In this document: positions 18,314-27,089 of the stretch, one piece after another
Layout of the letters: every line of letters begins with the position of its first letter
How positions within the stretch are numbered: the stretch's first letter is position 1
Assembly: GCA_020845755.1 (NCBI GenBank)
Contig: JADLFE010000033.1
Location: 124,001-188,000 of the forward strand
Length of the DNA: 64,000 nt
Direction: 5' to 3'
DNA from: Phycisphaerales bacterium
GTDB lineage: Bacteria > Planctomycetota > Phycisphaerae > Phycisphaerales > UBA1924
Notes under the pieces: model-generated
What the model was told of the DNA's origin: nothing
What the model saw: the letters and a program-made list of their open reading frames with translations, nothing else
The model's database searches: none
Translations under genes and position numbers: made by a program

Positions 18314-18363
18314 CGGAGAGCGATCGTGAATGTCGATCCCGGGGGAGCGCCGGGGGTGGTGGA

Positions 18364-20382
18364 TCAGCACCCGGACTCGAAGTCCTCGGCGAAGAGGTCG
18401 TAGTCAATTCCGTTCACGAATCCGTCGCCGTTGTAATCGGCGGCGAGCAGGCCGCCCTCGAACGCGTCGGCGAAGAGATCGTAATCGAGGCCGTTGACGA
18501 AGCCGTCGTGATTGATATCCGAAGGGCAGAACACGCGGGTGTTAAGGGCGGCCAGGCCGTATTGAGCGCCGAACAAGCCGCCGGTCGAGCCGACGGCGGT
18601 CGCGACTCCGGTGGTCTTGTTGATGCGGAGGAGTTGTTCATTGGCGGCGTTGATGGTGTAGTAACTGTCGTCGTCGGCGCGGAAGGCCAGGCCGTTGCAG
18701 TCGGTGATGCCCGTGCCAAGGGTGCCGACACTGGTAAGGGCGCCGGTGGTGGTGTTGATGCGGTAGAGGCGCGTGCCACCGGATACGTCGCTGAGTCCGA
18801 CGAGTTGCTCACTGGTGGTATCCCACTCGAGGCCGCCCATATTGCCGCCCTGAGCGGCGCCAACGCCGGAGGCGACGAGGGTGGACATGTTGATGGTCAT
18901 GAGTTGTCCGGTGCCGGCGGAGTAGGCGTACATGGTGCCGGTGCGGGGGTTGTAGCCGAGGGCGTTGATGGTGAGCGAAGTTCCGGTGACGGTGCCCATG
19001 AGCGTGACGGCGCCGGTGGTCGGGTTGATCGAGTAGAGTTTGCGGGCGGTGTCGATGGCGTAGAGCACGCCGAGGTTCCAGTCGGACGTGAGGCCTTGGA
19101 ACTGGGCGGCCAGTTCACCGCGCTTGGCGAAGTTGCCGGTGGCGGTGTTGAGCGTGCCGAAGTTGTTGGCAAGGTCACCGGCGGCATAGAGGTTGCCGGC
19201 GGGCGTTCCCTTGCCGGACTTGCAGATACCGGCGGGGTTTGCGAGCGCGGTCTGCAGGCTGGAGAGTTGCACGGCCGTGCCGTTGTTGGCGCCGCCGGAG
19301 GTTGAGCAACCCGCGTGGGTGTGGATGCCGATGGCAAAGCCGGTGGTGTTGTTGAGCACACAGGAGCCGGAGTTTCCGCCGGTGGTATCAACGGCGTATT
19401 GGACGTTGGTTCCGGAGAGCGCGGTGTAGAGGCCGGTGTGGGTCTTCTGCACTTGATTCCATGTTGGCGAGACCGGCGACGAAACCGTGCCGTAGCCCGT
19501 GATGCGGATGGTGTGCCCGCTTGGGGCGCCGGCGTTTCCGAGGACATGGCGAAGGCCATAGGACTGATAGGGCGTCAGGCCGGTGTTCGCATTGGCCGAA
19601 ACGCCGAAGTATCCCCAATCGTTCCCGATCCCGCCGTTGACGCCCTGGACGCTGGTTGCCTCGACGACGAATTGATGCTCCGGGCCCGGGTGGAGGAGCG
19701 AGCCGCTCGCATTCGAGAGAGGCACCTTGAACTCCATGACATGCCCGGTTGTCGTGCCGCAGTGTCCGGCGGTGAGGAACATGGAGTTGAGGTCGTTGAT
19801 CAGCCACGAACTGCAGCCGACGGAGTGGCGTGCGTTGCGGTCGTCGTAACTGAGTTGGCGGTCGTCGGTATTCCCGCAGATGCTCCGCCGGCCGACGCTG
19901 TCTTCGCCCACGGTGACCCCGGTCATGACGATGCGGCTGGGGCCCGTGCCGGGCGAGGCGAAGAGTTCGACGAGAACCGTGTCGCCATTCATGAAGGCAG
20001 AGGTCATACGCCACTGCGAGGCGGTTTCGGCATTCAGCCACTGCACCGCGCCGTCGCCCATGGACGTGATCTTGAGTCGCGCCGCATTCTCGTTGGCGGG
20101 ATCGCCCGCGAGCACGAGCGACTCGAACGCCAGGCGCAGCCAGGGCGCGCCCTCGGACCCGACGAACGTGGCGAACACGACCTGCGATCCGTCGGCGTCG
20201 GCGGGCGCCTCGACGAAGCCGGAGTCGATCGTGAGAGCCTCCTCGTGGCTGGGCGGCGTTGGAAGCACGGGCGGGTCGACGATCCCGCTCCCCACGATCT
20301 GCGCCGACACCGAATTGATGCCCACCAACATCCCACACGCCGCGACAAGAATCGCGATCGTGACGCACCTGTCTTTGCTCAT
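18364..20382 (-). CDS. Secreted trypsin-like serine protease with GC-type dockerin
   Basis: 672 residues. Signal peptide 1-27 (SVSAQ). A chymotrypsin-fold protease follows, with catalytic triad candidates His207 (LTAGHCG), Asp255 (NDWG) and Ser338 (TTGGNSGSC). A middle region (about 395-615) consists of beta-propeller-like repeats resembling DUF4394 (LYAIDTARKLYSINPTTGAV, LYRINTTTGALTSVG, LLRINKTTGVATAVG). The last 54 residues are two EF-hand-like calcium loops (DINHDGFVNGLDYDLF and DYNGDGFVNGIDYDLF) ending in ESGC, the 'GC-type dockerin' of Phycisphaerae. Predicted to be exported and cell-surface retained. GGGAG upstream of the ATG acts as ribosome site. Monocistronic, with a probable terminator after it. 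Confidence 0.88.
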   Translation of the reverse strand: MSKDRCVTIAILVAACGMLVGINSVSAQIVGSGIVDPPVLPTPPSHEEALTIDSGFVEAPADADGSQVVFATFVGSEGAPWLRLAFESLVLAGDPANENAARLKITSMGDGAVQWLNAETASQWRMTSAFMNGDTVLVELFASPGTGPSRIVMTGVTVGEDSVGRRSICGNTDDRQLSYDDRNARHSVGCSSWLINDLNSMFLTAGHCGTTTGHVMEFKVPLSNASGSLLHPGPEHQFVVEATSVQGVNGGIGNDWGYFGVSANANTGLTPYQSYGLRHVLGNAGAPSGHTIRITGYGTVSSPVSPTWNQVQKTHTGLYTALSGTNVQYAVDTTGGNSGSCVLNNTTGFAIGIHTHAGCSTSGGANNGTAVQLSSLQTALANPAGICKSGKGTPAGNLYAAGDLANNFGTLNTATGNFAKRGELAAQFQGLTSDWNLGVLYAIDTARKLYSINPTTGAVTLMGTVTGTSLTINALGYNPRTGTMYAYSAGTGQLMTINMSTLVASGVGAAQGGNMGGLEWDTTSEQLVGLSDVSGGTRLYRINTTTGALTSVGTLGTGITDCNGLAFRADDDSYYTINAANEQLLRINKTTGVATAVGSTGGLFGAQYGLAALNTRVFCPSDINHDGFVNGLDYDLFADAFEGGLLAADYNGDGFVNGIDYDLFAEDFESGC

Positions 20383-20484
20383 GCCTCACTCCCTTGGATC
20401 ACCCACGATCCGCCCAATGTACCAGACGGGGAGGGGAGATTCGAGGCGAATATCCGCGGTTTTCGGACCAACGCCGGGGCTCGC

Positions 20485-21765
20485 CTAGTCCGGGGACCGC
20501 TCGAGCCACGCGATCAATCGCTCGATTTCGCCGGGGCTGGTGTAGTGAACCATGCTCACGCGAACCACGCCGTCGTCTGCCTCGAGGCCGATCGATTCGA
20601 CCAGACGCTTGGAATAGAAGTGCCCGTAGCGGATGGCGAGGCCCTGTCGGTTGGCGCGGGTCGCCAGATCGCGCGACGACCGCCCGGGCACAACGAAACT
20701 GAAGGTCGGGACGCGCGACGGCCCGGAGACTCGTGGCCCCACGATCTCGATATCCCGGCGCGAGCACAGCCAGTCGATGAGCATCGACTGCGTCACCAAC
20801 TCGCGCCGCTCCATCAGGCCGAAGGCGCGCTCGATGATCGCGCGATCTCGCGACAGCGTGCTCGGCGTGCGCGTGGGCAGGCTCGCCTCGCCCCCGAGGA
20901 AGCAGAGGTACTCCCACAGCCCGTTGATCGCGGCGCATGACTCGTGGTTCACGCCGCCCAGTTCGAACTTGTACGGCACTCGCTCGCGCGGGATGAAAGA
21001 GTGGTTCGGGCCCTCGAGTTCGGCGAAGGCTTCGCGCGTGCCGAACAGGGCCGCTCCGTGCGGGCCATAGACCTTGTAGGTCGAGTACACATACCAATCG
21101 ACGCCCAGGCGCTGCACGTCGGGCGCGCGGTGCGGCACGTAGGCCACGCCGTCGCACACGACCCTGGCGCCGACGGAGTGTGCGAGCGTTGCGACCTCGG
21201 CCGCATCAACGATCTCGCCCAGGATGTTGGAGACGTGCGGGAACGTGACCAGGCGCGTCCGCTCGCTGAGCAGAGGGCGCAGCGAGCGAGGGAGGATGCG
21301 CCAGGTGTGGTTCTGGGCGGGATCGCGCTCGGCGCGCCACTCGCGCACGACCCATCCGCGCTCGGCCAGTTTCATCCACGTGCCGATGTTGGCCTCGTGC
21401 CCGGCGGTGCAGACGACGATCTCGTTCCGATCGGGACGGGGCGCCTGCGCGTAGCACGACGCGAGCAGGTGGCAGAGCGCGGTGGTCGACTGCCCGAGCA
21501 CGACCTCGCCCGCGCCGTGCGCGTTGAGCAGGAGTTTGACCAGATCGTGCGCGCCGGCGACATTCGCGCCCGCGGCGAGGGACTCCGTGTAGTCGCCGCC
21601 GAGTTGCACGTAATGCTCGGTCATGTACCGCGCCATCGCGTCGATGACGCAGCGCGGCAGGTGCGAGCCGCCGGCGTTATCAAGGAATGCGGTGGGACGC
21701 GACAGCGCAGGGAATTGGGCGCGCACCTGTTCCAGCGACGGCACGAGCGGGACGGGCGAGTTCAT
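20485..21765 (-). CDS. Class V aminotransferase / cysteine desulfurase-like PLP enzyme
   Basis: 426 residues, fold type I PLP enzyme. Visible: FLDNAGGSHLP at the N-terminus (the 'LDNAA' motif), GQSTTALCHLL binding the cofactor phosphate, Asp205 (VCDGVAYVPH) and Schiff-base Lys231 (YSTYKVYGPHGAA). This matches the 'cysteine desulfurase-like' branch, which is close to SufS/CsdA but often lacks proven desulfurase activity. The next gene in the same direction is separated by a 100-base gap and does not encode Suf or Isc partners, so a general role in amino acid metabolism is as likely as Fe-S assembly. Confidence 0.85.
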   Translation of the reverse strand: MNSPVPLVPSLEQVRAQFPALSRPTAFLDNAGGSHLPRCVIDAMARYMTEHYVQLGGDYTESLAAGANVAGAHDLVKLLLNAHGAGEVVLGQSTTALCHLLASCYAQAPRPDRNEIVVCTAGHEANIGTWMKLAERGWVVREWRAERDPAQNHTWRILPRSLRPLLSERTRLVTFPHVSNILGEIVDAAEVATLAHSVGARVVCDGVAYVPHRAPDVQRLGVDWYVYSTYKVYGPHGAALFGTREAFAELEGPNHSFIPRERVPYKFELGGVNHESCAAINGLWEYLCFLGGEASLPTRTPSTLSRDRAIIERAFGLMERRELVTQSMLIDWLCSRRDIEIVGPRVSGPSRVPTFSFVVPGRSSRDLATRANRQGLAIRYGHFYSKRLVESIGLEADDGVVRVSMVHYTSPGEIERLIAWLERSPD

Positions 21766-21843
21766 GCGGGACTGTATCGCACGCCGCGCACAAGCACGCC
21801 GGCGGGCCCGGCGTCCAGGATCAAGCCGCTCGGGAGGCGGGAA

Positions 21844-23082
21844 CTACGTGACCACGCCCACGAACTTCAAGCCCGCCTCGAACTGCGCCCAGCGCTGCTC
21901 GAGCGTGCCGGTGTAGCCGAGCGACACGCGCACGAGTCCCGGCGCGATCCCCGCGGCACGCAGGTCATCGTCGCTCATCTCGCTGGAGGTCGAACTGGCC
22001 GAGCACGACATCAGCGTGTCGAAATAGCCGAGGCTGACGGCGAGGAACCCGAAGCGCTGCTCGTTCTGCAGATATTCCATCAGGCGGAACGCTCGCTCCC
22101 TGGTGCCCACGTCGATCGCGAGCATGCCGCCATAGCCGAACCCCTCGTTGAGCATCGAAGTCAGCAGTTTGTGCTGCGGGTGGTCGGGAAGGCCGGGGTA
22201 TGAGACAGCAACGCCGCGCTCGCTCAATCGCTCCGCGAAGTACTGGGCGCGCCGGCTGTGCTCCTTGACGCGCAGCGGGAGGTGAGGCAAACGCAGCGAG
22301 AGTTCGAACGCCACGCGCGGGTCCATCGTCGGCCCCAGCAACATGAGCGCGCCGGTGTGCGTGTCCATCAGGCTGGAGACGAACGCCTTGGTGCCGCACA
22401 CCGCGCCGGCGATGATGTCCGATCCGCCGCCCATGAACTTGGTCATCGAGTGAACGACGACATCGGCGCCCATCATGCTCGGCGAAACCATCATGGGAGT
22501 GAACGTGTTGTCAACCACCAGCGATGCGCCGGCGGCGTGGGCGATCTTCGCCAGTTCGCGCAGGTCCGCCACGACCATTGTCGGGTTGGCGACCGTTTCG
22601 CAATAGATGATCTTGGTCCGCGGAGTGATGGCGCGCCGCACCGCGTCGAGGTCGGCGATGTTCAGGAATGTCGTCGACACGCCGGCCTTGACGGGCAGGA
22701 ACTCCTTGAGCAGCGCGAACGTGCCGCCGTAGATCGTGTCGGAGGCAACCACGTGGTCGCCCGGACCGCAGTGCTGCATGATCGCGCCGGAGATCGCGCT
22801 CATGCCGCTGGCGGTGCAGTATGCCGCCTCAGTGCCCTCGATGGCGGCGACGTAGCGCCCCAGCACATAGACGGTGGGGTTGAAGTGCCGTCCGTAGAGA
22901 TAACACCCCTCGGCGGATTTCTGCTGGTCTTCCGGGCCACGCAGGCCCTGGAAGATGTCGGGCATGGTGGCGGCGTTGAGGACGGTGAAGGTGGTGGACG
23001 CCTCGATGGACATGTTGACGCCGCCGTGCTCGCCGAACTCGTGACGAACCTTGGCCAGCGACTCGATGGGATTGAATGACAT
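21844..23082 (-). CDS. Trans-sulfuration family PLP enzyme (Cys/Met metabolism)
   Basis: 412 residues. Cys/Met metabolism PLP family: YGRHFNPT (63-70, the Y-x-R-x-x-NPT motif), EGTEAAYCTASGMSAI, YCETVANPT, VVDNTFTP and Schiff-base Lys215 in HSMTKFMGG. Members are cystathionine gamma-synthase, cystathionine gamma-lyase, methionine gamma-lyase or O-acetylhomoserine sulfhydrylase. The C-terminus (MSCSASSTSSEMSDDD) resembles the methionine gamma-lyase-like group, but the reaction cannot be fixed from sequence alone. Start ATG at 23082 with GGGAGG immediately upstream. It lies directly upstream of the class V PLP gene on the same strand, which fits sulfur amino acid metabolism. Confidence 0.88.
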   Translation of the reverse strand: MSFNPIESLAKVRHEFGEHGGVNMSIEASTTFTVLNAATMPDIFQGLRGPEDQQKSAEGCYLYGRHFNPTVYVLGRYVAAIEGTEAAYCTASGMSAISGAIMQHCGPGDHVVASDTIYGGTFALLKEFLPVKAGVSTTFLNIADLDAVRRAITPRTKIIYCETVANPTMVVADLRELAKIAHAAGASLVVDNTFTPMMVSPSMMGADVVVHSMTKFMGGGSDIIAGAVCGTKAFVSSLMDTHTGALMLLGPTMDPRVAFELSLRLPHLPLRVKEHSRRAQYFAERLSERGVAVSYPGLPDHPQHKLLTSMLNEGFGYGGMLAIDVGTRERAFRLMEYLQNEQRFGFLAVSLGYFDTLMSCSASSTSSEMSDDDLRAAGIAPGLVRVSLGYTGTLEQRWAQFEAGLKFVGVVT

Positions 23083-23131
23083 GGGAGCCTCCCAGGTGCG
23101 TCACTGTATTCGGGAGGAAGGAGCGGCGATA

Positions 23132-24076
23132 TCACCTCGTCGACGACGCGACGCCCGTTGCCGTCCGGCTATCGCGCGCTCCGCCGCTCGGGTGGTCCTT
23201 GCCGCCCCGACTCGCGGGTTTCCAGCGCGAGAGCAGGTCCTCCATGGTGGTCCAGTTGAAATCACGCAGCAGGTTGTTGAATCGCTTCTCTCCGCTGGAA
23301 ATGTTTGCGTAGTGACGGAACGCATCGGAGCGCCGAAGGCCGCCCACCCGCGGATGGCGGGGATCGATCTCCCACGGACGGAAATAGAAGACGTAAGGAG
23401 CGCCGTCGCGAAGGACTCGCCTGACACCCGCGCGGAAGAACGTGTAGGGCAACAGGCGGAAGTGCCCGCCGCCGCCCGGGAAACTCCTGCCGGCAAAGGT
23501 CACGCACGAGACACAGATTTCATGGAAGCCCTTGCGTATCTCGACGACGGGGTCGCCCGCGGATAGCCCGCGCAGCGTGTCGCGGCCGTCTCGCGCGGCG
23601 CCGATACGCACGGAGGAGTCGTACTCAAATCCCAGCGACTGGAGCACGTCGATCGCCCAATCGGTGATCGCGAAAGCGGGCGCGCGATAGCCCTTGACCG
23701 CCCGCCCCGTCAGGTCCTCGAGAAACTTCTTGGATCGCTCGACATCCCCCTTGAATTCGTGGGGCTTCTGCTCCGGCGCCCGCGCGTGGGCGTGCCCGTG
23801 GCTTGCGATCTCATGCCCGGCGCCGGCGATCCGCTTGACGAGCCGGGGGTTCTTCTCGGCGCACCATCCCAGGAGAAAGCACGTGCCCTTCACTCCCTGG
23901 TGCGCCATCTGTGTAAGCATCCGGTCGACGTTGCGATCGACCCGGAGTTCACACGAATCCCACGACGCGCGGTCGATGACCGACCCGAGGTGCTCGGAGT
24001 GAAACCAATCCTCGATGTCGATCGACATCGCGGCATTGGACGGGAGCGAGCCGTACTTAGCCTTGGCTGTTGGCAC
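23132..24076 (-). CDS. Polysaccharide deacetylase, XrtA/PEP-CTERM-associated type
   Basis: 314 residues of the NodB-fold family that de-N-acetylates extracellular glycans. Motif 1 is SIDIEDWFH (18-26) and the metal-binding HxxxH is H93-x3-H97 in GHEIASHGHAH. DUF3473-like features (GYRAPAFAITDWAIDVLQS, then GGGGHFRLLPY) place it in the subgroup linked to exosortase/EPS loci. An internal ATG at 24028 could be the start; the extra 16 residues are short. The C-terminal 30 residues are Ser/Arg/Gly rich and of low complexity. Neighbours are a glycosyltransferase on the same strand and two acetyltransferases in divergent orientation, supporting an exopolysaccharide role. Confidence 0.87.
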   Translation of the reverse strand: MPTAKAKYGSLPSNAAMSIDIEDWFHSEHLGSVIDRASWDSCELRVDRNVDRMLTQMAHQGVKGTCFLLGWCAEKNPRLVKRIAGAGHEIASHGHAHARAPEQKPHEFKGDVERSKKFLEDLTGRAVKGYRAPAFAITDWAIDVLQSLGFEYDSSVRIGAARDGRDTLRGLSAGDPVVEIRKGFHEICVSCVTFAGRSFPGGGGHFRLLPYTFFRAGVRRVLRDGAPYVFYFRPWEIDPRHPRVGGLRRSDAFRHYANISSGEKRFNNLLRDFNWTTMEDLLSRWKPASRGGKDHPSGGARDSRTATGVASSTR

Positions 24077-24217
24077 GCGGGCCTCCGTGCAGACAGCCCG
24101 ATTGTTCGCACGCTCGCGACCCGCGGAGCGCGGGCGATCCGAGATTCGCGACCGCGGGAGAGACCGCCGGCGCCGATCAAATCAGCACGCGGCGCGGCCG
24201 ACGACCGGGCCCGCGCG

Positions 24218-25579
24218 CTACGACACGCTCCGGACCGGGAGCCCGGCTCGCTCGGCAGCCAGCGCCAGCACGTGCGCATACTTCTTCGCCGCCATCGGAC
24301 GCGTGTACTCGCGGTCGAACAGTTCGCGGGCGCGGCGCCCTTCGGCCGCTACTTCCTCCGGGTGCGCCATCATGTTCCGGATCGTCGTCACGCATGAATC
24401 AACGTCGCCGATCTGCACCCACCGCCCGACCCTGTGCTGCTCGACGAGATCGCGGAGTTCGCTCTTGGGCTCCGACAGCGCCAGCACCGACTTGCCCACC
24501 GCCAACGACGTGTACAACTTGCTCGGGTAACTGATCCCCTCGATCCCCTTGGCGATCGACACCACCGACGTGTCGCACGACGGCAGCGAATCCGGGACCT
24601 CGGCCGTGGGCTGGTACGGCAGCAGGATCGTGTTGGTCAGGTGCTTCTTCTGGATCTGCTCGGCAATCCAGGACTTTCGCCCGCCCGATCCCACGAAGAC
24701 AAACTTGATGTTCTCGCCCTTGAGTCGCTCCGCCGCTCCGATCAGCGTCTCAAACTCGTAATACAACCCCAGATTGCCCGAGTACAGAACGGTGAACGGC
24801 TCGACCAGCCCGTGTGTCTTGGAAAACTTCGTCGCACGCTTGTCCTTCGGCAGGACGACCTCGCCGTCCGCCCAGTTCGAGATCACGTGCACCCGCGCCG
24901 GATCGATCCCGTAGTTCCTGCAGACCAGGTCCTTGGCCGCCTCGCACAGCACGATCGTCTCAGCGGCGCGCGAATACATCAGTTTGTTCATCGCGTGCCA
25001 CACGCGCTCCGCGATCCCGTCCTTCTTGATCGTCCCCACCCACACCGCCATGTCCGGGTACGCGTCGTGGAGAAGTTGCACATAGGTGTGCCGGCGCAGC
25101 AGCGAAACAAGCGCGCCGATGACGCCCAGGAACGGAGGGTTGGTCGTGTACAAATACACGCGGTTGCGCCGTGAGCCAATGAGCGTGCGCAACGCCAGCG
25201 GGATGGTGAACGTCGTGAAGTTGGCGACACGCCCCAGCAGCAGGTCCTTGCTGAATCGCGTTGTCTTCATGCGACGAACGTCCACTCCGTCACGCATCTC
25301 GCGCAGCGGGCACGGCTCCCAGGTGTCGGGCGGGCCATAGGACGGCCACGCCGTCAACGCATGAACTTCGCAGCCGAGCGTCACCAACTCACGCGCTAGT
25401 TCGTGGAGCAAGTGACCCGTGGATGCGACGTCGGGGACGTAGTACTGATTCAGGATCACGACCGGGACGTCGGGCGCCAGCGTCGGACCGCTCGGCGACC
25501 CGGCGGGTGCGGCGTTCATCGCCGGGCTTGCCGGAACGGAAGTCTGGTCGTTGTTCGCTTGGCCGTTGGGAACAGTCAT
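24218..25579 (-). CDS. Glycosyltransferase family 4 (WbuB-like)
   Basis: 453 residues, GT-B fold. The N-terminal domain starts VVILNQYYVPDVASTGHLLHEL (about 40-61) and includes YLYTTNPPFLGVIGALVSLLRR, the WbuB-like segment. The C-terminal donor-binding domain has FTVLYSGNLGLYYEFETLI, KFVFVGSGGRKSW and the donor-site stretch KGIEGISYPSKLYTSLAVG. The product would add a nucleotide-sugar-derived residue to a lipid-linked surface polysaccharide; sugar and linkage unknown. The first 35 residues are disordered (Pro/Ser/Ala-rich). It is divergent from two acetyltransferase genes and upstream of the polysaccharide deacetylase. Confidence 0.88.
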   Translation of the reverse strand: MTVPNGQANNDQTSVPASPAMNAAPAGSPSGPTLAPDVPVVILNQYYVPDVASTGHLLHELARELVTLGCEVHALTAWPSYGPPDTWEPCPLREMRDGVDVRRMKTTRFSKDLLLGRVANFTTFTIPLALRTLIGSRRNRVYLYTTNPPFLGVIGALVSLLRRHTYVQLLHDAYPDMAVWVGTIKKDGIAERVWHAMNKLMYSRAAETIVLCEAAKDLVCRNYGIDPARVHVISNWADGEVVLPKDKRATKFSKTHGLVEPFTVLYSGNLGLYYEFETLIGAAERLKGENIKFVFVGSGGRKSWIAEQIQKKHLTNTILLPYQPTAEVPDSLPSCDTSVVSIAKGIEGISYPSKLYTSLAVGKSVLALSEPKSELRDLVEQHRVGRWVQIGDVDSCVTTIRNMMAHPEEVAAEGRRARELFDREYTRPMAAKKYAHVLALAAERAGLPVRSVS

Positions 25580-25713
25580 GGGGTTCCGAGTGTATCGGGA
25601 CCTTGTGGGGGGTCTCTGTAGCCGTCCGCTCGCGCGCCGTCAGATTCACGGGCGCCCTCGGTGTTCCTCCGGGGCATTCCCTCCCGATAGGATGTACGTC
25701 ACGTGGAGCGCTC

Positions 25714-26334
25714 GTGAGCACCCCCGATCAAAGAACGAACACAACCGACCGGGACATCCCTGAATTGTCGCCGTCGTCACCCATTCGCCACTCCGCGTGG
25801 ACCACGCGCCAGAACATCGCCCGCGCGATCTGGATGGCCTTCGCCAAGCCGCTGTGGAAGTACTTCCCGTCCATGCGCGTGCCGCTGCTCCGTCTCTTTG
25901 GCGCCAAGGTCGGACGGAATTGCCGCTTTGCCAGCACGTCGGAGGTCGCGATCCCCTGGAACCTCATCGTGGGCGACGACTGCGACATCGGGCATCGTGT
26001 TCTTCTCTATAACCTCGGCGTGATCTCGCTGGGCGACGGCGTGGTGATCGACTATCACGCGCACCTCTGCGCCGGCACGCACGACTTCACCGACCCACGC
26101 TTCCCTCTGCTCACGCCTCCCATCACGATCGGCCCGCGGACGTTCATCGGGATCGACAGTTATCTCGCGCCGGGCGTGACGCTGGGCGCGGATTGCCGCG
26201 TCTGGCCCCGCTCGAGCCTGTACCGGAGTTTCCCGGATTCGACGGTGATTCAGGGTAATCCGGCCCGCGCTGTCACGGAACTCCGACCCCCCATCGGCAG
26301 CGCCAGCGAGGAGCAGCTCAACGCCGGCGGGTGA
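25714..26334 (+). CDS. WcaF-like hexapeptide O-acetyltransferase
   Basis: 206 residues from the GTG at 25714. Left-handed beta-helix repeats [LIV]-G-x4 run from about residue 65 to 185 (KVGRNCRF, LIVGDDCDIGH, VISLGDGVVIDYHAHLCAGTHD), with the catalytic-type histidine in AGTHDF and the coil ending GNPAR. WcaF-type enzymes transfer acetyl from acetyl-CoA to a sugar of an exopolysaccharide. The next gene overlaps it (GTGA), encodes a second enzyme of the same fold, and the glycosyltransferase is divergent 134 bases away. Confidence 0.87.
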   Translation: MSTPDQRTNTTDRDIPELSPSSPIRHSAWTTRQNIARAIWMAFAKPLWKYFPSMRVPLLRLFGAKVGRNCRFASTSEVAIPWNLIVGDDCDIGHRVLLYNLGVISLGDGVVIDYHAHLCAGTHDFTDPRFPLLTPPITIGPRTFIGIDSYLAPGVTLGADCRVWPRSSLYRSFPDSTVIQGNPARAVTELRPPIGSASEEQLNAGG

Positions 26335-26942
26335 ACACGAGCACGTTGAGCAGGCCGCGCATGAACTCCCTTCAGAGCCAACCCGATCCCCCCATCCGCA
26401 GTTTCCTGTGGAAACTCTTCGGCAGGCGCCTCTTCAGCATGTCGTACCACAACTGGTACGGCTTTCGCCGACGCATCCTGCGCGCGTTCGGGGCACGCGT
26501 CTCGAACTCCACCAACCTCCGCCCCACCGTCGCGCTCGATCGCCCGTGGAATCTTCGGTGCGGCGAGCAGGTGCTGATCGGTGATTACGCGCTCTTCCTA
26601 GCCCGCTGCCCGATCACGATCGGCGATCGCGCCGTCGTCAGCCAGCGCACAAGCCTGCTCACCGAGGCCCGAGACCACACGCGCCCCGGCGCCGCGCCGA
26701 TCCACCGCCCCATCACCATCGGTCCCGACGCCTGGGTGGCGACCGATGCGCTGGTGCTTCCGGGCGTCACGATCGGCGCGGGGGCGGTGATCGGGGCCCG
26801 GAGCATGGTGGACGCGGACGTGCCCGCATGGATGATCGCGGCGGGCGACCCGGCCAGACCCCTGAAGAAACGCGAGTTCCGCGTTGAAGCCCCTGTCACA
26901 AGCGCCGCGCCGGGAGGGAACTCCCACGCCCCGGCGTCGTAG
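26331..26942 (+). CDS. Second hexapeptide acetyltransferase
   Basis: 203 residues, paralogous in fold to its upstream neighbour. It has basic N-terminal helices, then left-handed beta-helix turns (VLIGDYALFLARCPITIGDRAVVS, ITIGPDAWVATDALVLPGVTIGAGAVIGARS) and the closing GDPAR. The GTG start at 26331 overlaps the previous TGA; an ATG 10 codons later is the alternative. It probably acetylates the same or a related sugar. The usual catalytic AGxHD histidine is replaced by a TEARDHTR segment, whose His may serve. Confidence 0.83.
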   Translation: MNTSTLSRPRMNSLQSQPDPPIRSFLWKLFGRRLFSMSYHNWYGFRRRILRAFGARVSNSTNLRPTVALDRPWNLRCGEQVLIGDYALFLARCPITIGDRAVVSQRTSLLTEARDHTRPGAAPIHRPITIGPDAWVATDALVLPGVTIGAGAVIGARSMVDADVPAWMIAAGDPARPLKKREFRVEAPVTSAAPGGNSHAPAS

Positions 26943-26963
26943 CACCTTGAGTCAGAATCTCCC

Positions 26964-26994
26964 GGCGGGATTCCCGCCAATCCCCCGCGGGATT
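26964..26994. repeat. Two adjacent inverted repeats
   Basis: GGCGGG/CCCGCC (26964-26978) is followed by AATCCC-CCGC-GGGATT (26979-26994). They lie between the acetyltransferase and thioredoxin-like genes. No T run follows, so the role (attenuator or operator) is unclear. Confidence 0.4.
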
Positions 26995-27089
26995 TGGCCT
27001 GCGACCAACCCCGCGGATGCGATACGCTTGCTGTTCGAAACGCCCGCGCATCGCGGGCTTGGCGGGGCCAGTGGCCCAAAGGACGCTCA

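Noticed and set aside
19315-20940. A 541-residue plus-strand frame across the protease and class V PLP genes
   Set aside because: Spans two real minus-strand genes; no family similarity visible.
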